Assembly (NCBI GenBank): GCA_903844665.1
Contig: CAIMUS010000130.1
Location: forward strand, 1-39,303
DNA length: 39,303 nucleotides
Direction of reading: 5' to 3'
DNA from: an uncultured Pseudomonadota bacterium
GTDB lineage: Bacteria; Pseudomonadota; Gammaproteobacteria; Competibacterales; Competibacteraceae
The notes below the pieces were generated by a model. It worked only from the letters and a program-made list of their open reading frames with translations, ran no database searches and was not told the origin of the DNA. Positions 31,047-38,776 of the stretch are shown one piece after another. Position 1 is the first letter of the stretch, and the number at the start of each line of letters is the position of its first letter. Position numbers and translations under genes: made by a program.

Positions 31047-33989
31047 ATGAGTAGGTTTTCAGTGAAAAAAAGCATCGCGGCTTTCTCCGCAGGTCTGATC
31101 CTGGGCGCCGCCTCTTCCGCAGTGGCGGTAGCCGCAACTTCGGCGCCATCTCCGTTTCCCATCAATGTCAATGGCCAGTTGCTGCCCACCGGCAAAAGAA
31201 TCACGCCGGAGACGTCACCGGGCTCCAATTTCCAGCTGCTCAATCCGGGTTTGCCCAACCGGCTGGGTTTCCTGGCCGACCATGCCGTCGACACGGCCCT
31301 GAGCCCGGATGGGAAGACCCTGCTGATCCTGACCAGCGGTTACAACCGGAACAATGACACAAGCGGTAACCAAGTGGCTGCGGAATCCAACGAATACGTG
31401 TTCGTGTTCGACATCAGGGGGGCGGCTCCCGTCCAGAAGCAGGCGATCCAGGTGCCCAACACTTTCAACGGCATCGCCTGGAAGCCAGACGGCTCTGAGT
31501 TCTACGTGTCCGGCGGCGTGGACGATAACGTGCATGTCTACACCTACAACGGCAGCGCCTGGGCCGAAGTTGCAACCGGCTCCCCGATAGCATTGGGGAT
31601 AGCATTGGGCCATAACAACATCGGAGTCGGCAGCGGCGTCAAACCCATGGCGGCGGGACTCTCCGTCAACACTGGCGGCACCCAATTGCTGGTGGCGAAC
31701 TATTTTAACGACTCCGTCAGCCTGATCGACTTGGCTTCCCGCACCAAGGTCGGCGAATTGGATCTCCGGCCCGGCAAAAACGGCCAGCCTGCCGGCACGC
31801 CGGGTGGCACCTATCCGATCGCCGTGGCCTTCAAGGGCAACGACAAGGCTTATGTGTCCTCGCAACGGGACCGCGAACTGGTTGTGTTGTCGGTGAGCGG
31901 GACGCAGATGTCGATCCAGACGCGCATCTCTACCCAGGGCCAGCCCAACAAGATGACCTTGAACAAAGCGCAGGACCGTCTTTACGTCGCCAGCGACAAC
32001 AGCGACACCGTGCTCATCGTCAATACTGTAAATGATATGATCGCCGAGGAAATCCTGACCACCGCGCCGAAGGGAGCATTTACCGACGCCGAGCATTACA
32101 AAGGCGCCAATCCCAACAATGTCGCCCTGTCGCCGGATGGAAAAACGCTGTACGTCACCAATGGCGGTACCAACTCGGTGGCGGTCATCCAGCTTGGCCA
32201 GAGCGGCCAGCCCAGCCAGGTGGTCGGCCTGATTCCGACCGGGTGGTACCCGAATGCGGTCAGCGTCAATCCGAACGGCAGCGTGCTGTACGTGGTCAAT
32301 GGCAAAAGCATGCCGGGAGCCGACAGAGAAGCTTGCAAAGACAGCACGGTCGACCTGCATTCGACAACTCCTTCCTCCGCGACTTGTAACGGGAAAAACC
32401 AGTATGTCTGGCAGTTGGAGAAGGCGGGATTCCTGACCCTGCCGATCCCGAGTGGGTCGGACCTGGCCCGGCTGACCTGGCAGGTGGCTTTCAACAACAG
32501 CTTTGCAGCCCCGCAGGTCCGCGCCCCGTGGAAAACCACGATGGACTTTCTGCACAACCATATCAAGCACGTGATCTATGTGGTCAAGGAGAACCGCACC
32601 TACGATCAGGTCCATGGTGCTGACTCCCAGGGCAACGGTGCCCCAGATCTGGCAATTCTTGCGCCCTATGCCCCGAACCACGGAGCGTTCGCGTCGCAGT
32701 TCGTCAGGCTGGACAACTTCTACGACAGCGGCGAGACCTCGGGGGTGGGCTGGGACTGGTCGACCGGCGCCCGCACCAACGACCACACCGAGAAGACCCA
32801 GCCGCCGAATTACGCGGGGCGCGGGCTCAGCTACGACTGGGAAGGCGATAATCGCAACGTTCCCGTTTCGTTGTCGCAGTCGGATCGGGCTGCATTTGGA
32901 TTCACCGATCCGGACGTGCTGGCGGGGCCGGCCGATGTGGCCGCGCCGGACAGCCGCGACGACGACGTGGGCGAAGGTTATCTCTGGGACGCCGCGTTGC
33001 GCGCCGGGCTGACCCTCCGGAATTATGGATTTTTCGTTAACAACCTACCCACTTCGTCGATTGTCCCGGATCCGTTCTTCCAGAATATCAAGCAGGCCCG
33101 TGCAGCCAAGCAGGCGCTTGATCCCTATACTGACCCGTATTATCGCGGTTACGACCAAAAAAACTCCGACTTCTACCTCTTCAAGGAGTGGGAGCGCGAG
33201 TTTGACGGGTACGTAAAGCAAGGCAATCTGCCCAACCTTTCCCTGGTCCGCATCTCCCACGACCACTTCGGAAGCTTCACCAGCGCCAAATTTAGCATCG
33301 ACACCATCGCCAGGCAGATGTCCGACGACGATTACGCCATTGGCCGCCTGATGGAAAAAGTCGCCAAGAGTCCTTACAAGAACGACACCCTGATCTTCGT
33401 CCTCGAGGACGACGCGCAGGATGGACCCGATCATGTCGACGCCCATCGCAGCATCGCCTATGTCGTGGGACCGTACGTAAAACGTGAGGCGGTGGTTTCG
33501 ACTCGCTATACGACGGTCAGTATGATGCGGACGATCGAGGAGGTGTTGGGCCTACCGCCCCTCGGCATCAACGATGGCTTGACCGCGCCGATGGCGGACG
33601 TGTTCGACATGAACCAGCTCGCGTGGGATTACCAAGCGGTGGTTCCCTCTGAACTGTGCAGTACCGCGCTTCAGGAAAACGGCCAGTCACTGTGTCCCCT
33701 CGGTAATTCCCGGGTCATCGCTTCGGCCGAGTCCACCCAGTGCCCGGGTGCGCCGAAGCGGGATGCCGCCTACTGGGAAGAGGCAATGGAAGGACAGGAC
33801 TTCGAAGTGGAGGACAAACTCGACACGTCTGCCTTCAATCAGGCGTTGTGGGCGGGACTGAAGGGTGAAGACGTACCCTATCCGGTCGTTCGCGATGGCC
33901 GCGATCTGCGCGCCAACCGGGAGGAACTGCTGCAACACTACCGGATTCAGCAGCAAAAGGAATGTGAAATGCGCATGTCCGCCCGCTGA
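31047..33989 (+). CDS. Exported YVTN beta-propeller/phosphoesterase
   Basis: A 980-residue secreted protein. A signal peptide (AFSAGLILGAASSAVAVAA) precedes a beta-propeller of YVTN-type repeats at about 60-480 (for example VALSPDGKTLYVTNGGTNSV). Residues about 507-830 are a phosphoesterase domain resembling PF04185, with HVIYVVKENRTYDQVHG and FVLEDDAQDGPDHVDAHRS as the metal/substrate motifs. PF04185 includes phospholipase C and acid phosphatases, so it may release phosphate from organic esters outside the cell. The propeller may bind the substrate or another protein. Start ATG with GAGAGGA upstream. A fragment of a second such gene is at 30182-30274. Confidence 0.9.
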   Translation: MSRFSVKKSIAAFSAGLILGAASSAVAVAATSAPSPFPINVNGQLLPTGKRITPETSPGSNFQLLNPGLPNRLGFLADHAVDTALSPDGKTLLILTSGYNRNNDTSGNQVAAESNEYVFVFDIRGAAPVQKQAIQVPNTFNGIAWKPDGSEFYVSGGVDDNVHVYTYNGSAWAEVATGSPIALGIALGHNNIGVGSGVKPMAAGLSVNTGGTQLLVANYFNDSVSLIDLASRTKVGELDLRPGKNGQPAGTPGGTYPIAVAFKGNDKAYVSSQRDRELVVLSVSGTQMSIQTRISTQGQPNKMTLNKAQDRLYVASDNSDTVLIVNTVNDMIAEEILTTAPKGAFTDAEHYKGANPNNVALSPDGKTLYVTNGGTNSVAVIQLGQSGQPSQVVGLIPTGWYPNAVSVNPNGSVLYVVNGKSMPGADREACKDSTVDLHSTTPSSATCNGKNQYVWQLEKAGFLTLPIPSGSDLARLTWQVAFNNSFAAPQVRAPWKTTMDFLHNHIKHVIYVVKENRTYDQVHGADSQGNGAPDLAILAPYAPNHGAFASQFVRLDNFYDSGETSGVGWDWSTGARTNDHTEKTQPPNYAGRGLSYDWEGDNRNVPVSLSQSDRAAFGFTDPDVLAGPADVAAPDSRDDDVGEGYLWDAALRAGLTLRNYGFFVNNLPTSSIVPDPFFQNIKQARAAKQALDPYTDPYYRGYDQKNSDFYLFKEWEREFDGYVKQGNLPNLSLVRISHDHFGSFTSAKFSIDTIARQMSDDDYAIGRLMEKVAKSPYKNDTLIFVLEDDAQDGPDHVDAHRSIAYVVGPYVKREAVVSTRYTTVSMMRTIEEVLGLPPLGINDGLTAPMADVFDMNQLAWDYQAVVPSELCSTALQENGQSLCPLGNSRVIASAESTQCPGAPKRDAAYWEEAMEGQDFEVEDKLDTSAFNQALWAGLKGEDVPYPVVRDGRDLRANREELLQHYRIQQQKECEMRMSAR

Positions 33990-34009
33990 GGCTTTCAACA
34001 GGAGAAACC

Positions 34010-34111
34010 ATGTGCCACGGCAAGGGATTGCCGAACATGGCGCCCTGGTCGATGATGGACCTGAACGCGACCCGTACCGACCGGATTAGTACTCACTATC
34101 GAAGCAAATAG
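34010..34111 (+). CDS. Possible 33-residue protein after the phosphoesterase
   Basis: A 33-residue frame starting MCHGKGLPNMAPWSMMDLNA, with AACAGGAGAAACC just before the ATG, one of the best Shine-Dalgarno sequences in the window. It begins 20 bases after the phosphoesterase stop, so it could be cotranscribed. No family is recognised. It may be the stub of a truncated gene. Confidence 0.35.
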   Translation: MCHGKGLPNMAPWSMMDLNATRTDRISTHYRSK

Positions 34112-34222
34112 TGTCGCTATTCAGAGCCAGCGGCGTCATTTGAGCACGACATAAGCGGCGGCGCCGACGAGGAAGATCAGTCTTGTAGAGTGGGCATGGC
34201 CCACTATTCAAATTAGGATTCA
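34112..34222. other. Intergenic, possible gene tail
   Basis: On the minus strand a stretch near 34138-34180 reads LIFLVGAAAYVVLK to a stop, like the end of a small membrane protein. The rest of that gene is missing. No other feature seen. Confidence 0.3.
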
Positions 34223-34573
34223 GGCTACCCACTTAAAGCGGGACAGTTTAAGTCTTTTACGCTGAGACTGGTAAGGTCAATCCAGCGGGCCTCCTCGGCC
34301 GTCGAGGGCCGGAATGGCTATCTGTCACAACTCAGTCATTGCGCCAGAGGGACGCCGACCCAACGCCTGAAGGTGATGACCGTGATTCATAACTTCGATC
34401 TCAAACGTGCCGATGGGACCACCGCCGCCGAACGCTTGTTTAAGACGTCGTTCCCTGACTTGTTTGACTGGATGGTGGAGCGGATGGCCCCCTTGCCCGT
34501 GCCCCGAAAGCCAAGAGCACCTGTAAAATTTAACCCATTGAAATTACTAACTGTCCCGGCTTAAGTGGATACC
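34223..34573 (+). mobile_element. Internally deleted IS with transposase tail
   Basis: Inverted ends of about 26 bases: left starts GGCTACCCACTTAAAG, right ends CTTAAGTGGATACC. Between them lies only the C-terminal part of a transposase: ASSAVEGRNGYLSQL then LKVMTVIHNFDLKRADGTTA and FDWMVERMAPLPVPRKPR, ending at the TAA at 34562-34564. The N-terminal two-thirds is gone, so it cannot be active alone. No clear target duplication was found. A lone end of the same IS is at 15059-15084. Confidence 0.75.
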
Positions 34574-34692
34574 CCACTATTATCTCCACCTCGAGAACAC
34601 TACCCTATCTCCATGCCAGTTTACCTGACGAAACCGATTCAGGATGATTGCATCACCTGTGATTAGCTATGTTGCATTCAATAAGCCTGAAT

Positions 34693-34795
34693 GGCCTTGA
34701 TCATCGTTTGGGCCATAGCAATCTACAGGAGGGCCAGCTTGCCAAGGTTGATAGCGATACAAAGGAGGGTGCTAGCCGAAACGATGATCAAGGCC
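34693..34795 (+). mobile_element. 103-bp MITE of second family, copy 2
   Basis: A 103-bp element with perfect 17-bp inverted ends starting GGCCTTGATCATCGTTT. It is flanked by a perfect 8-bp direct repeat, GCCTGAAT, at 34685-34692 and 34796-34803. It matches the copy at 3503-3605 over its whole length at about 90% identity. No open frame is shared by the two copies. It is a non-autonomous element; the parent transposase is not in the window. Confidence 0.85.
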
Positions 34796-34830
34796 GCCTG
34801 AATTAAAGTGACCGCTTGACCATCATCAGA

Positions 34831-34848
34831 TTGTCACCCCGCTGTCAC
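34831..34848 (+). promoter_or_regulatory. Pho-box-like site before the GT4 gene
   Basis: TTGTCAC-CCCG-CTGTCAC, two strong half-sites in 7-4-7 spacing, ending 34 bases before the ATG of the glycosyltransferase. It is the best Pho-box match in the window. No clear -10 is visible, which is not unusual for activator-dependent promoters. It implies induction of the glycosyltransferase by phosphate starvation. Confidence 0.65.
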
Positions 34849-34882
34849 ACCATTGTGGCCTCGCAGCTTCATAGTGGCCACT

Positions 34883-36079
34883 ATGAGTACAGCTTCTCTC
34901 AAGGTGGCGGCCGCTTCACCGCCCACCCGGCGATTACGGATTGCTCTGGTGACGGAGACCTACCCGCCGGAGGTGAACGGTGTGGCGATGACGATCGCAC
35001 GGCTGGTTAAGGGTCTGGTGGCCGGTGGCCATCAGGTCCAGTTGATTCGTCCGTGCCAGGATCGGAAAAAGGATCGGGTCCGGCAGGAAGGTCAGCTGGA
35101 AATCCGGCCACAGCCGGGCTTTAGGATTCCCTTTTATCGCGAGGTCCGTTTGGGTTTGCCGGTGGGCTGGCGACTGTATCACCTCTGGCAGCAACAGCGG
35201 CCCGATCTCGTCCATGTTGTTACCCCGGGACCCTTGGGGGCCGCAGCGCTGGGCAGTGCCCGCTGGCTGGGGATAACGGTTTCGTCCGGTTTCCATACCC
35301 ATTTCCAGACCTACAGCCAATATTATGGCCTGGGACGGCTGGCCATGCCTCTCATGGCTTACCTGCGGTGGTTTCATAACCGCACGGCCTGTACCCTGGT
35401 GCCGACACCAGAATTGGCAACCCAGTTGGGTGTGATGGGCTTTCGCCGCACCATGGTGCTGTCCAGGGGAGTGGATACCACCTTATTCACCCCGCACCGG
35501 CGCAGCCAGATACTGCGCCACGACTGGGGCGCCGCCCCAGACGACCTCGTAGCCCTGTATGTAGGCCGCCTGGCGGCCGAGAAAAATTTGGATTTGCTGC
35601 TGGCCACCTTCCAGGCCATGCGTAGGTGTTGCCCTAAAATCCGCTTGGTGGTGGTCGGGGGTGGACCTTTGGCCACTACCCTCCGTGCGCAGCATCCCGA
35701 TGTCGTCTTCTGCGGCGTCCGCCAAGGTATAGACCTCGCCGCCCATTATGCCTCGGCCGATATCTTCCTGTTTCCCAGCCTGACCGAGACCTTCGGCAAT
35801 GTCACGTTGGAAGCCATGGCCAGCGGTCTGGCGGTGGTTGCTTTCGATTATGCGGCGGCACACAGCTATATCCAGCATGAGCACAGCGGTCTGTTGGCGC
35901 CCTGCCACGAGCCGACGGCATTTATCGCTCAGGCGCAAAGATTAGCGGGCAATCCGGATCTCGTATCTACCTTGGGGGCGGAGGCCCGTAACGTGGTAAT
36001 GGCTTGTGATTGGGAGCGGGTCTATCAGGAATTGGAAACCCTCTTCCTGGAATTGTGCAGTACCCAGGGAAGTCCATGA
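34883..36079 (+). CDS. GT4-family glycosyltransferase, likely glycolipid synthesis
   Basis: A 398-residue GT4 enzyme. The N-terminal acceptor domain opens LRIALVTETYPPEVNGVAMT, then GLPVGWRLYHLWQQQRPDLV and SGFHTHFQTYSQYYG. The C-terminal donor domain has ALYVGRLAAEKNLDLLLATF and FLFPSLTETFGNVTLEAMAS, the EX7E-type nucleotide-sugar site. It resembles the SqdX/MgtA-type family that uses UDP- or GDP-sugars to glycosylate diacylglycerol or lipids. With a Pho-box-like site directly upstream, a role in replacing phospholipids when phosphate is short is plausible. ATG at 34883, poor Shine-Dalgarno; an open frame from a TTG at 34853 has no family support. Confidence 0.85.
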   Translation: MSTASLKVAAASPPTRRLRIALVTETYPPEVNGVAMTIARLVKGLVAGGHQVQLIRPCQDRKKDRVRQEGQLEIRPQPGFRIPFYREVRLGLPVGWRLYHLWQQQRPDLVHVVTPGPLGAAALGSARWLGITVSSGFHTHFQTYSQYYGLGRLAMPLMAYLRWFHNRTACTLVPTPELATQLGVMGFRRTMVLSRGVDTTLFTPHRRSQILRHDWGAAPDDLVALYVGRLAAEKNLDLLLATFQAMRRCCPKIRLVVVGGGPLATTLRAQHPDVVFCGVRQGIDLAAHYASADIFLFPSLTETFGNVTLEAMASGLAVVAFDYAAAHSYIQHEHSGLLAPCHEPTAFIAQAQRLAGNPDLVSTLGAEARNVVMACDWERVYQELETLFLELCSTQGSP

Positions 36080-36331
36080 ATCCATCTTAGATCGCCGGTC
36101 CCTGGTGACGTCTCCATCTCAGTCGCCCACGCCTCTCCAACCTTGGGCAATCTGCTTCCTGCAACCATTTGGGTGCCGTAGCGCCACAAGGCTGGCATGG
36201 ATATCGTGTCTCCACAGCCATATTTGTCGCACGAATGTCATCAGATCTTCCAACAGTCGTAGTAAATCCGACATACAGTTATCCCGTTGATTTCCCTTAC
36301 ACTACTTCATATTACTCAATAAGGAAAACCC
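36080..36331. other. Intergenic, nothing clear
   Basis: About 250 bases between the GT4 gene and the Mpo1-like gene. A single ATGTCAT half-site-like word occurs near 36236 but without a partner. Good ribosome-binding site (AAGGAAAA) just before 36332. No gene or terminator was recognised. Confidence 0.4.
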
Positions 36332-36940
36332 ATGCACCAACTGCGTCAAGCTCTTGCCGCCCAGCGGTGGGACGATCATCGCTACTATCATCACAGCCGT
36401 ATCAACCAGTCCCTGCACCTGCTGAGCGCCATCAGTTTCCTGGTCAGCTATGTGCTGCTGTTCCAGAATCCGGTGGCGGCTTCACTGATCGGCTGGCTGA
36501 TCGCCATGGTCAGCCGTCAGGTAGGACATTTCTTCTTCGAGCCCAAGGGCTATGACGAGGTGAACCAGGCAACCCACGAGTACAAGGAAACCATCAAGGT
36601 GGGTTATAACCTGCACCGCAAGGCCGTGCTGCTGGCCATCTGGGCGCTGTCACCGTTGCTGTTGGTGCTCGATCCGGATCTGATGGGATTGCTGACGCCG
36701 CATACCGATATAGAAGGCTTTGTGTACAACGTTGGGTTGCTATGGCTGTTCATCGGCATCGGCGGACTGTTGTTCCGTACCGTACACCTATTCATCCTGA
36801 AGGATGTACAGACCGGCTTGGTGTGGCTCATCAAGATCCTGACGGATCCGTTCCACGACATCAAGCTGTACCACAAGGCGCCGCTGTACCTGCTGCGCGG
36901 CGAGTTGTTCGATCCGATGTATGCCCGCCATCCGAACTGA
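36332..36940 (+). CDS. Mpo1/DUF962-like membrane protein
   Basis: A 202-residue protein with about four hydrophobic helices (first SLHLLSAISFLVSYVLLF at 31-48). His-rich sequences HHSRINQSLHLLS and GHFFFEPKGYDEVNQ, followed by GYNLHRKAV, recall the His clusters of Mpo1/DUF962 proteins, which in yeast are Fe-dependent dioxygenases acting on 2-hydroxy fatty acids. The match is from motif pattern only and the family call is tentative. It lies between the glycosyltransferase and a lipid-type aminotransferase, supporting a lipid role. Strong Shine-Dalgarno at the ATG. Confidence 0.55.
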   Translation: MHQLRQALAAQRWDDHRYYHHSRINQSLHLLSAISFLVSYVLLFQNPVAASLIGWLIAMVSRQVGHFFFEPKGYDEVNQATHEYKETIKVGYNLHRKAVLLAIWALSPLLLVLDPDLMGLLTPHTDIEGFVYNVGLLWLFIGIGGLLFRTVHLFILKDVQTGLVWLIKILTDPFHDIKLYHKAPLYLLRGELFDPMYARHPN

Positions 36941-36954
36941 GGCTATACCCGGAG

Positions 36955-36996
36955 GCCGTGTCGGCGCGACGTCCGAGTCGGCACGGCTGTTTTGGA
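36955..36996 (+). terminator. Hairpin between convergent genes
   Basis: GCCGTGTCGG and CCGAGTCGGCACGGC form an imperfect stem followed by TGTTTT. It lies between the convergent Mpo1-like and aminotransferase genes and could terminate the plus-strand transcript. Confidence 0.5.
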
Positions 36997-37001
36997 CTGA
37001 C

Positions 37002-38651
37002 TCAGAAGCGGTGAGCCATCATCTCTCGCAGCAGGCGGCGCCGGATGGCTTTGTTGGTGAGCTGGCCGTCGTGCCACCACCAGCCGTCCTGTTGCATGGC
37101 CCGTGCCGCCGCCACAAAGCGCTCGGCCACGGCCACGAAATCGGCCTCCGAATAATTCAGGCTGAAGATCAGCCGACCCGTCCCCACCCAGCTCAGTGCC
37201 AACCCATGGGCACGCAGGTAGTATTGCAGCATCCAATTGTAGCGCGACGGCTGCGTGTAGCAGACCGTCCAGATGGTCGACAGGTTGACCACCTTGACCG
37301 GGACACCGGCGTCCTGCAAACGTCGGTTGAGATCCGCCGCGCGCGCATTCCACACCATGTCCAGATCGCGATACAGCGCGTGGGTCTCCGGCACTTCCAG
37401 CGCCTGCAGGAATTCGTGCATAGCGCCCATCACCGCCGGATGCGAATTGAAGGTCCCGCGTGCAAAGCAGACGTCGACGGGTCTGTCGTCGCGGAACCGC
37501 TTCATCAGATCGCGACGACCGCAGACCACGCCCACCGGAAAACCGCCGCCCAGCGTCTTGCCATAGGTCACCATGTCCGCTTTGATGCCGAAGTAATCCT
37601 GTGCACCGCCCGGCGCCAGTCGGAAACCGACAAACACCTCGTCGAAGATCAGCACGATACCATGCGCCGAGCAGACCTCACGCAACTGTTGGAGCCACGC
37701 GGCATAGCCCTCGCGGTCGTAGTGGGCCGTTCGCGAGCTGTCCAGCAGCCCCGAATCGCCGGGCGCCGCGGTGTTGGGATGCAGGGCCTGCAAGGGATTG
37801 ATCAGCACGCAGGCAATGTCCTTGCGCGTGCGCAGTACGTGCAGGGTGGCGGCATCCATGTCTTTCAGCGTATAGGTCTCATGGGTATCGATCGGATTGC
37901 CGACACCCGGCTGCACCTCACCCCACCAGCCGTGATAGGCCCCGCAGAAGCGCACCAGGTGCGTGCGGCGTGTATGATAGCGCGCCAGGCGCACGGCCTG
38001 CATGACGGCTTCCGTGCCGGACATGTGGAACGATACTTCATCCAGGCCGGAAATGGCGCGCAGACGCTGCACGTTGTAGACCATCACCGGATGGTAAGGT
38101 CCCAGGACGACGCCCAGATCCTGCACCCGCGCGATACCGCGCGCCATGCAGCCCTTGTAGAAATCATGCCCGAAGACATTGACGCCGTAGGAGCCCGTCA
38201 AATCGTAGTAGCGATTGCCGTCCGGATCGGTCAGCATGACCCCGTCCGCCGCCTGCATAAAGGCGCCGACGCGCAGATGTGCCCGGACATAACGGCTGTA
38301 CGGGAAGGGCACGCGGTAGGCACTGATGAACTGCAAATCCGAAACGCCGTCCATTACGGCATCGGTCATCTCCAGAGTGGCCGCACTGCGTTCGCGAAAC
38401 TGTTGCGCCAGGCGCATGAAGCCCTCGCGCCGGCGCGTGGCAATGTCCGGCGGTGCGCCGTCGGAATTGAAAAAGCGCGTCTCGTCGTAGCCGAAATAGG
38501 GAATCTGCCGTGCTACACGGCGCGCCAGGCGCGCGTGGCCCGTAAGCGAGGGATGCTTGGCGCGCGACAGGTCGAGGCGTTGCTTCGCCGCCCTGAGGGA
38601 CCAGGCCAGAAATACCGCCAGACCGGCGTACAGTGCAATGGTATCGTTCAC
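37002..38651 (-). CDS. Membrane-anchored class-III aminotransferase (GSA-like)
   Basis: A 549-residue PLP enzyme. The first about 20 residues (TIALYAGLAVFLAWSLRAA) form a membrane helix not found in soluble glutamate-1-semialdehyde aminomutase. The catalytic core has FHMSGTEAVMQAVRLAR, LIFDEVFVGFR (PLP-binding Asp) and VTYGKTLGGGFPVG with the Schiff-base Lys at about 358. The N-terminal 120 residues before the fold start are an extra domain. GSA-type family members include enzymes acting on amino lipids and secondary metabolites. Neighbours (phosphatidylserine decarboxylase, divergent; Mpo1-like gene) suggest lipid headgroup or long-chain base metabolism. It is divergent from psd across a 125-base gap. 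Confidence 0.85.
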   Translation of the reverse strand: MNDTIALYAGLAVFLAWSLRAAKQRLDLSRAKHPSLTGHARLARRVARQIPYFGYDETRFFNSDGAPPDIATRRREGFMRLAQQFRERSAATLEMTDAVMDGVSDLQFISAYRVPFPYSRYVRAHLRVGAFMQAADGVMLTDPDGNRYYDLTGSYGVNVFGHDFYKGCMARGIARVQDLGVVLGPYHPVMVYNVQRLRAISGLDEVSFHMSGTEAVMQAVRLARYHTRRTHLVRFCGAYHGWWGEVQPGVGNPIDTHETYTLKDMDAATLHVLRTRKDIACVLINPLQALHPNTAAPGDSGLLDSSRTAHYDREGYAAWLQQLREVCSAHGIVLIFDEVFVGFRLAPGGAQDYFGIKADMVTYGKTLGGGFPVGVVCGRRDLMKRFRDDRPVDVCFARGTFNSHPAVMGAMHEFLQALEVPETHALYRDLDMVWNARAADLNRRLQDAGVPVKVVNLSTIWTVCYTQPSRYNWMLQYYLRAHGLALSWVGTGRLIFSLNYSEADFVAVAERFVAAARAMQQDGWWWHDGQLTNKAIRRRLLREMMAHRF

Positions 38652-38776
38652 GAACCTCTTCCGAGAGCATATCTTGCGAGAACATCATATTGTCGTCGTC
38701 TTACAATATTACCCTCGTTTTGCAAATCCATGACAAAGATGACCCTCCGAATGGCCGATGATCCGGAGTAGCCGGC

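Noticed and set aside
34322-34339. Pho-box-like word CTGTCAC-AACT-CAGTCAT
   Set aside because: It lies inside the transposase tail coding sequence of the IS remnant, upstream of no gene, so it is most likely chance.
36921-38771. 616-codon plus-strand frame across the aminotransferase gene
   Set aside because: The minus strand gives a clear PLP enzyme with the expected motifs, so the plus frame is its shadow.
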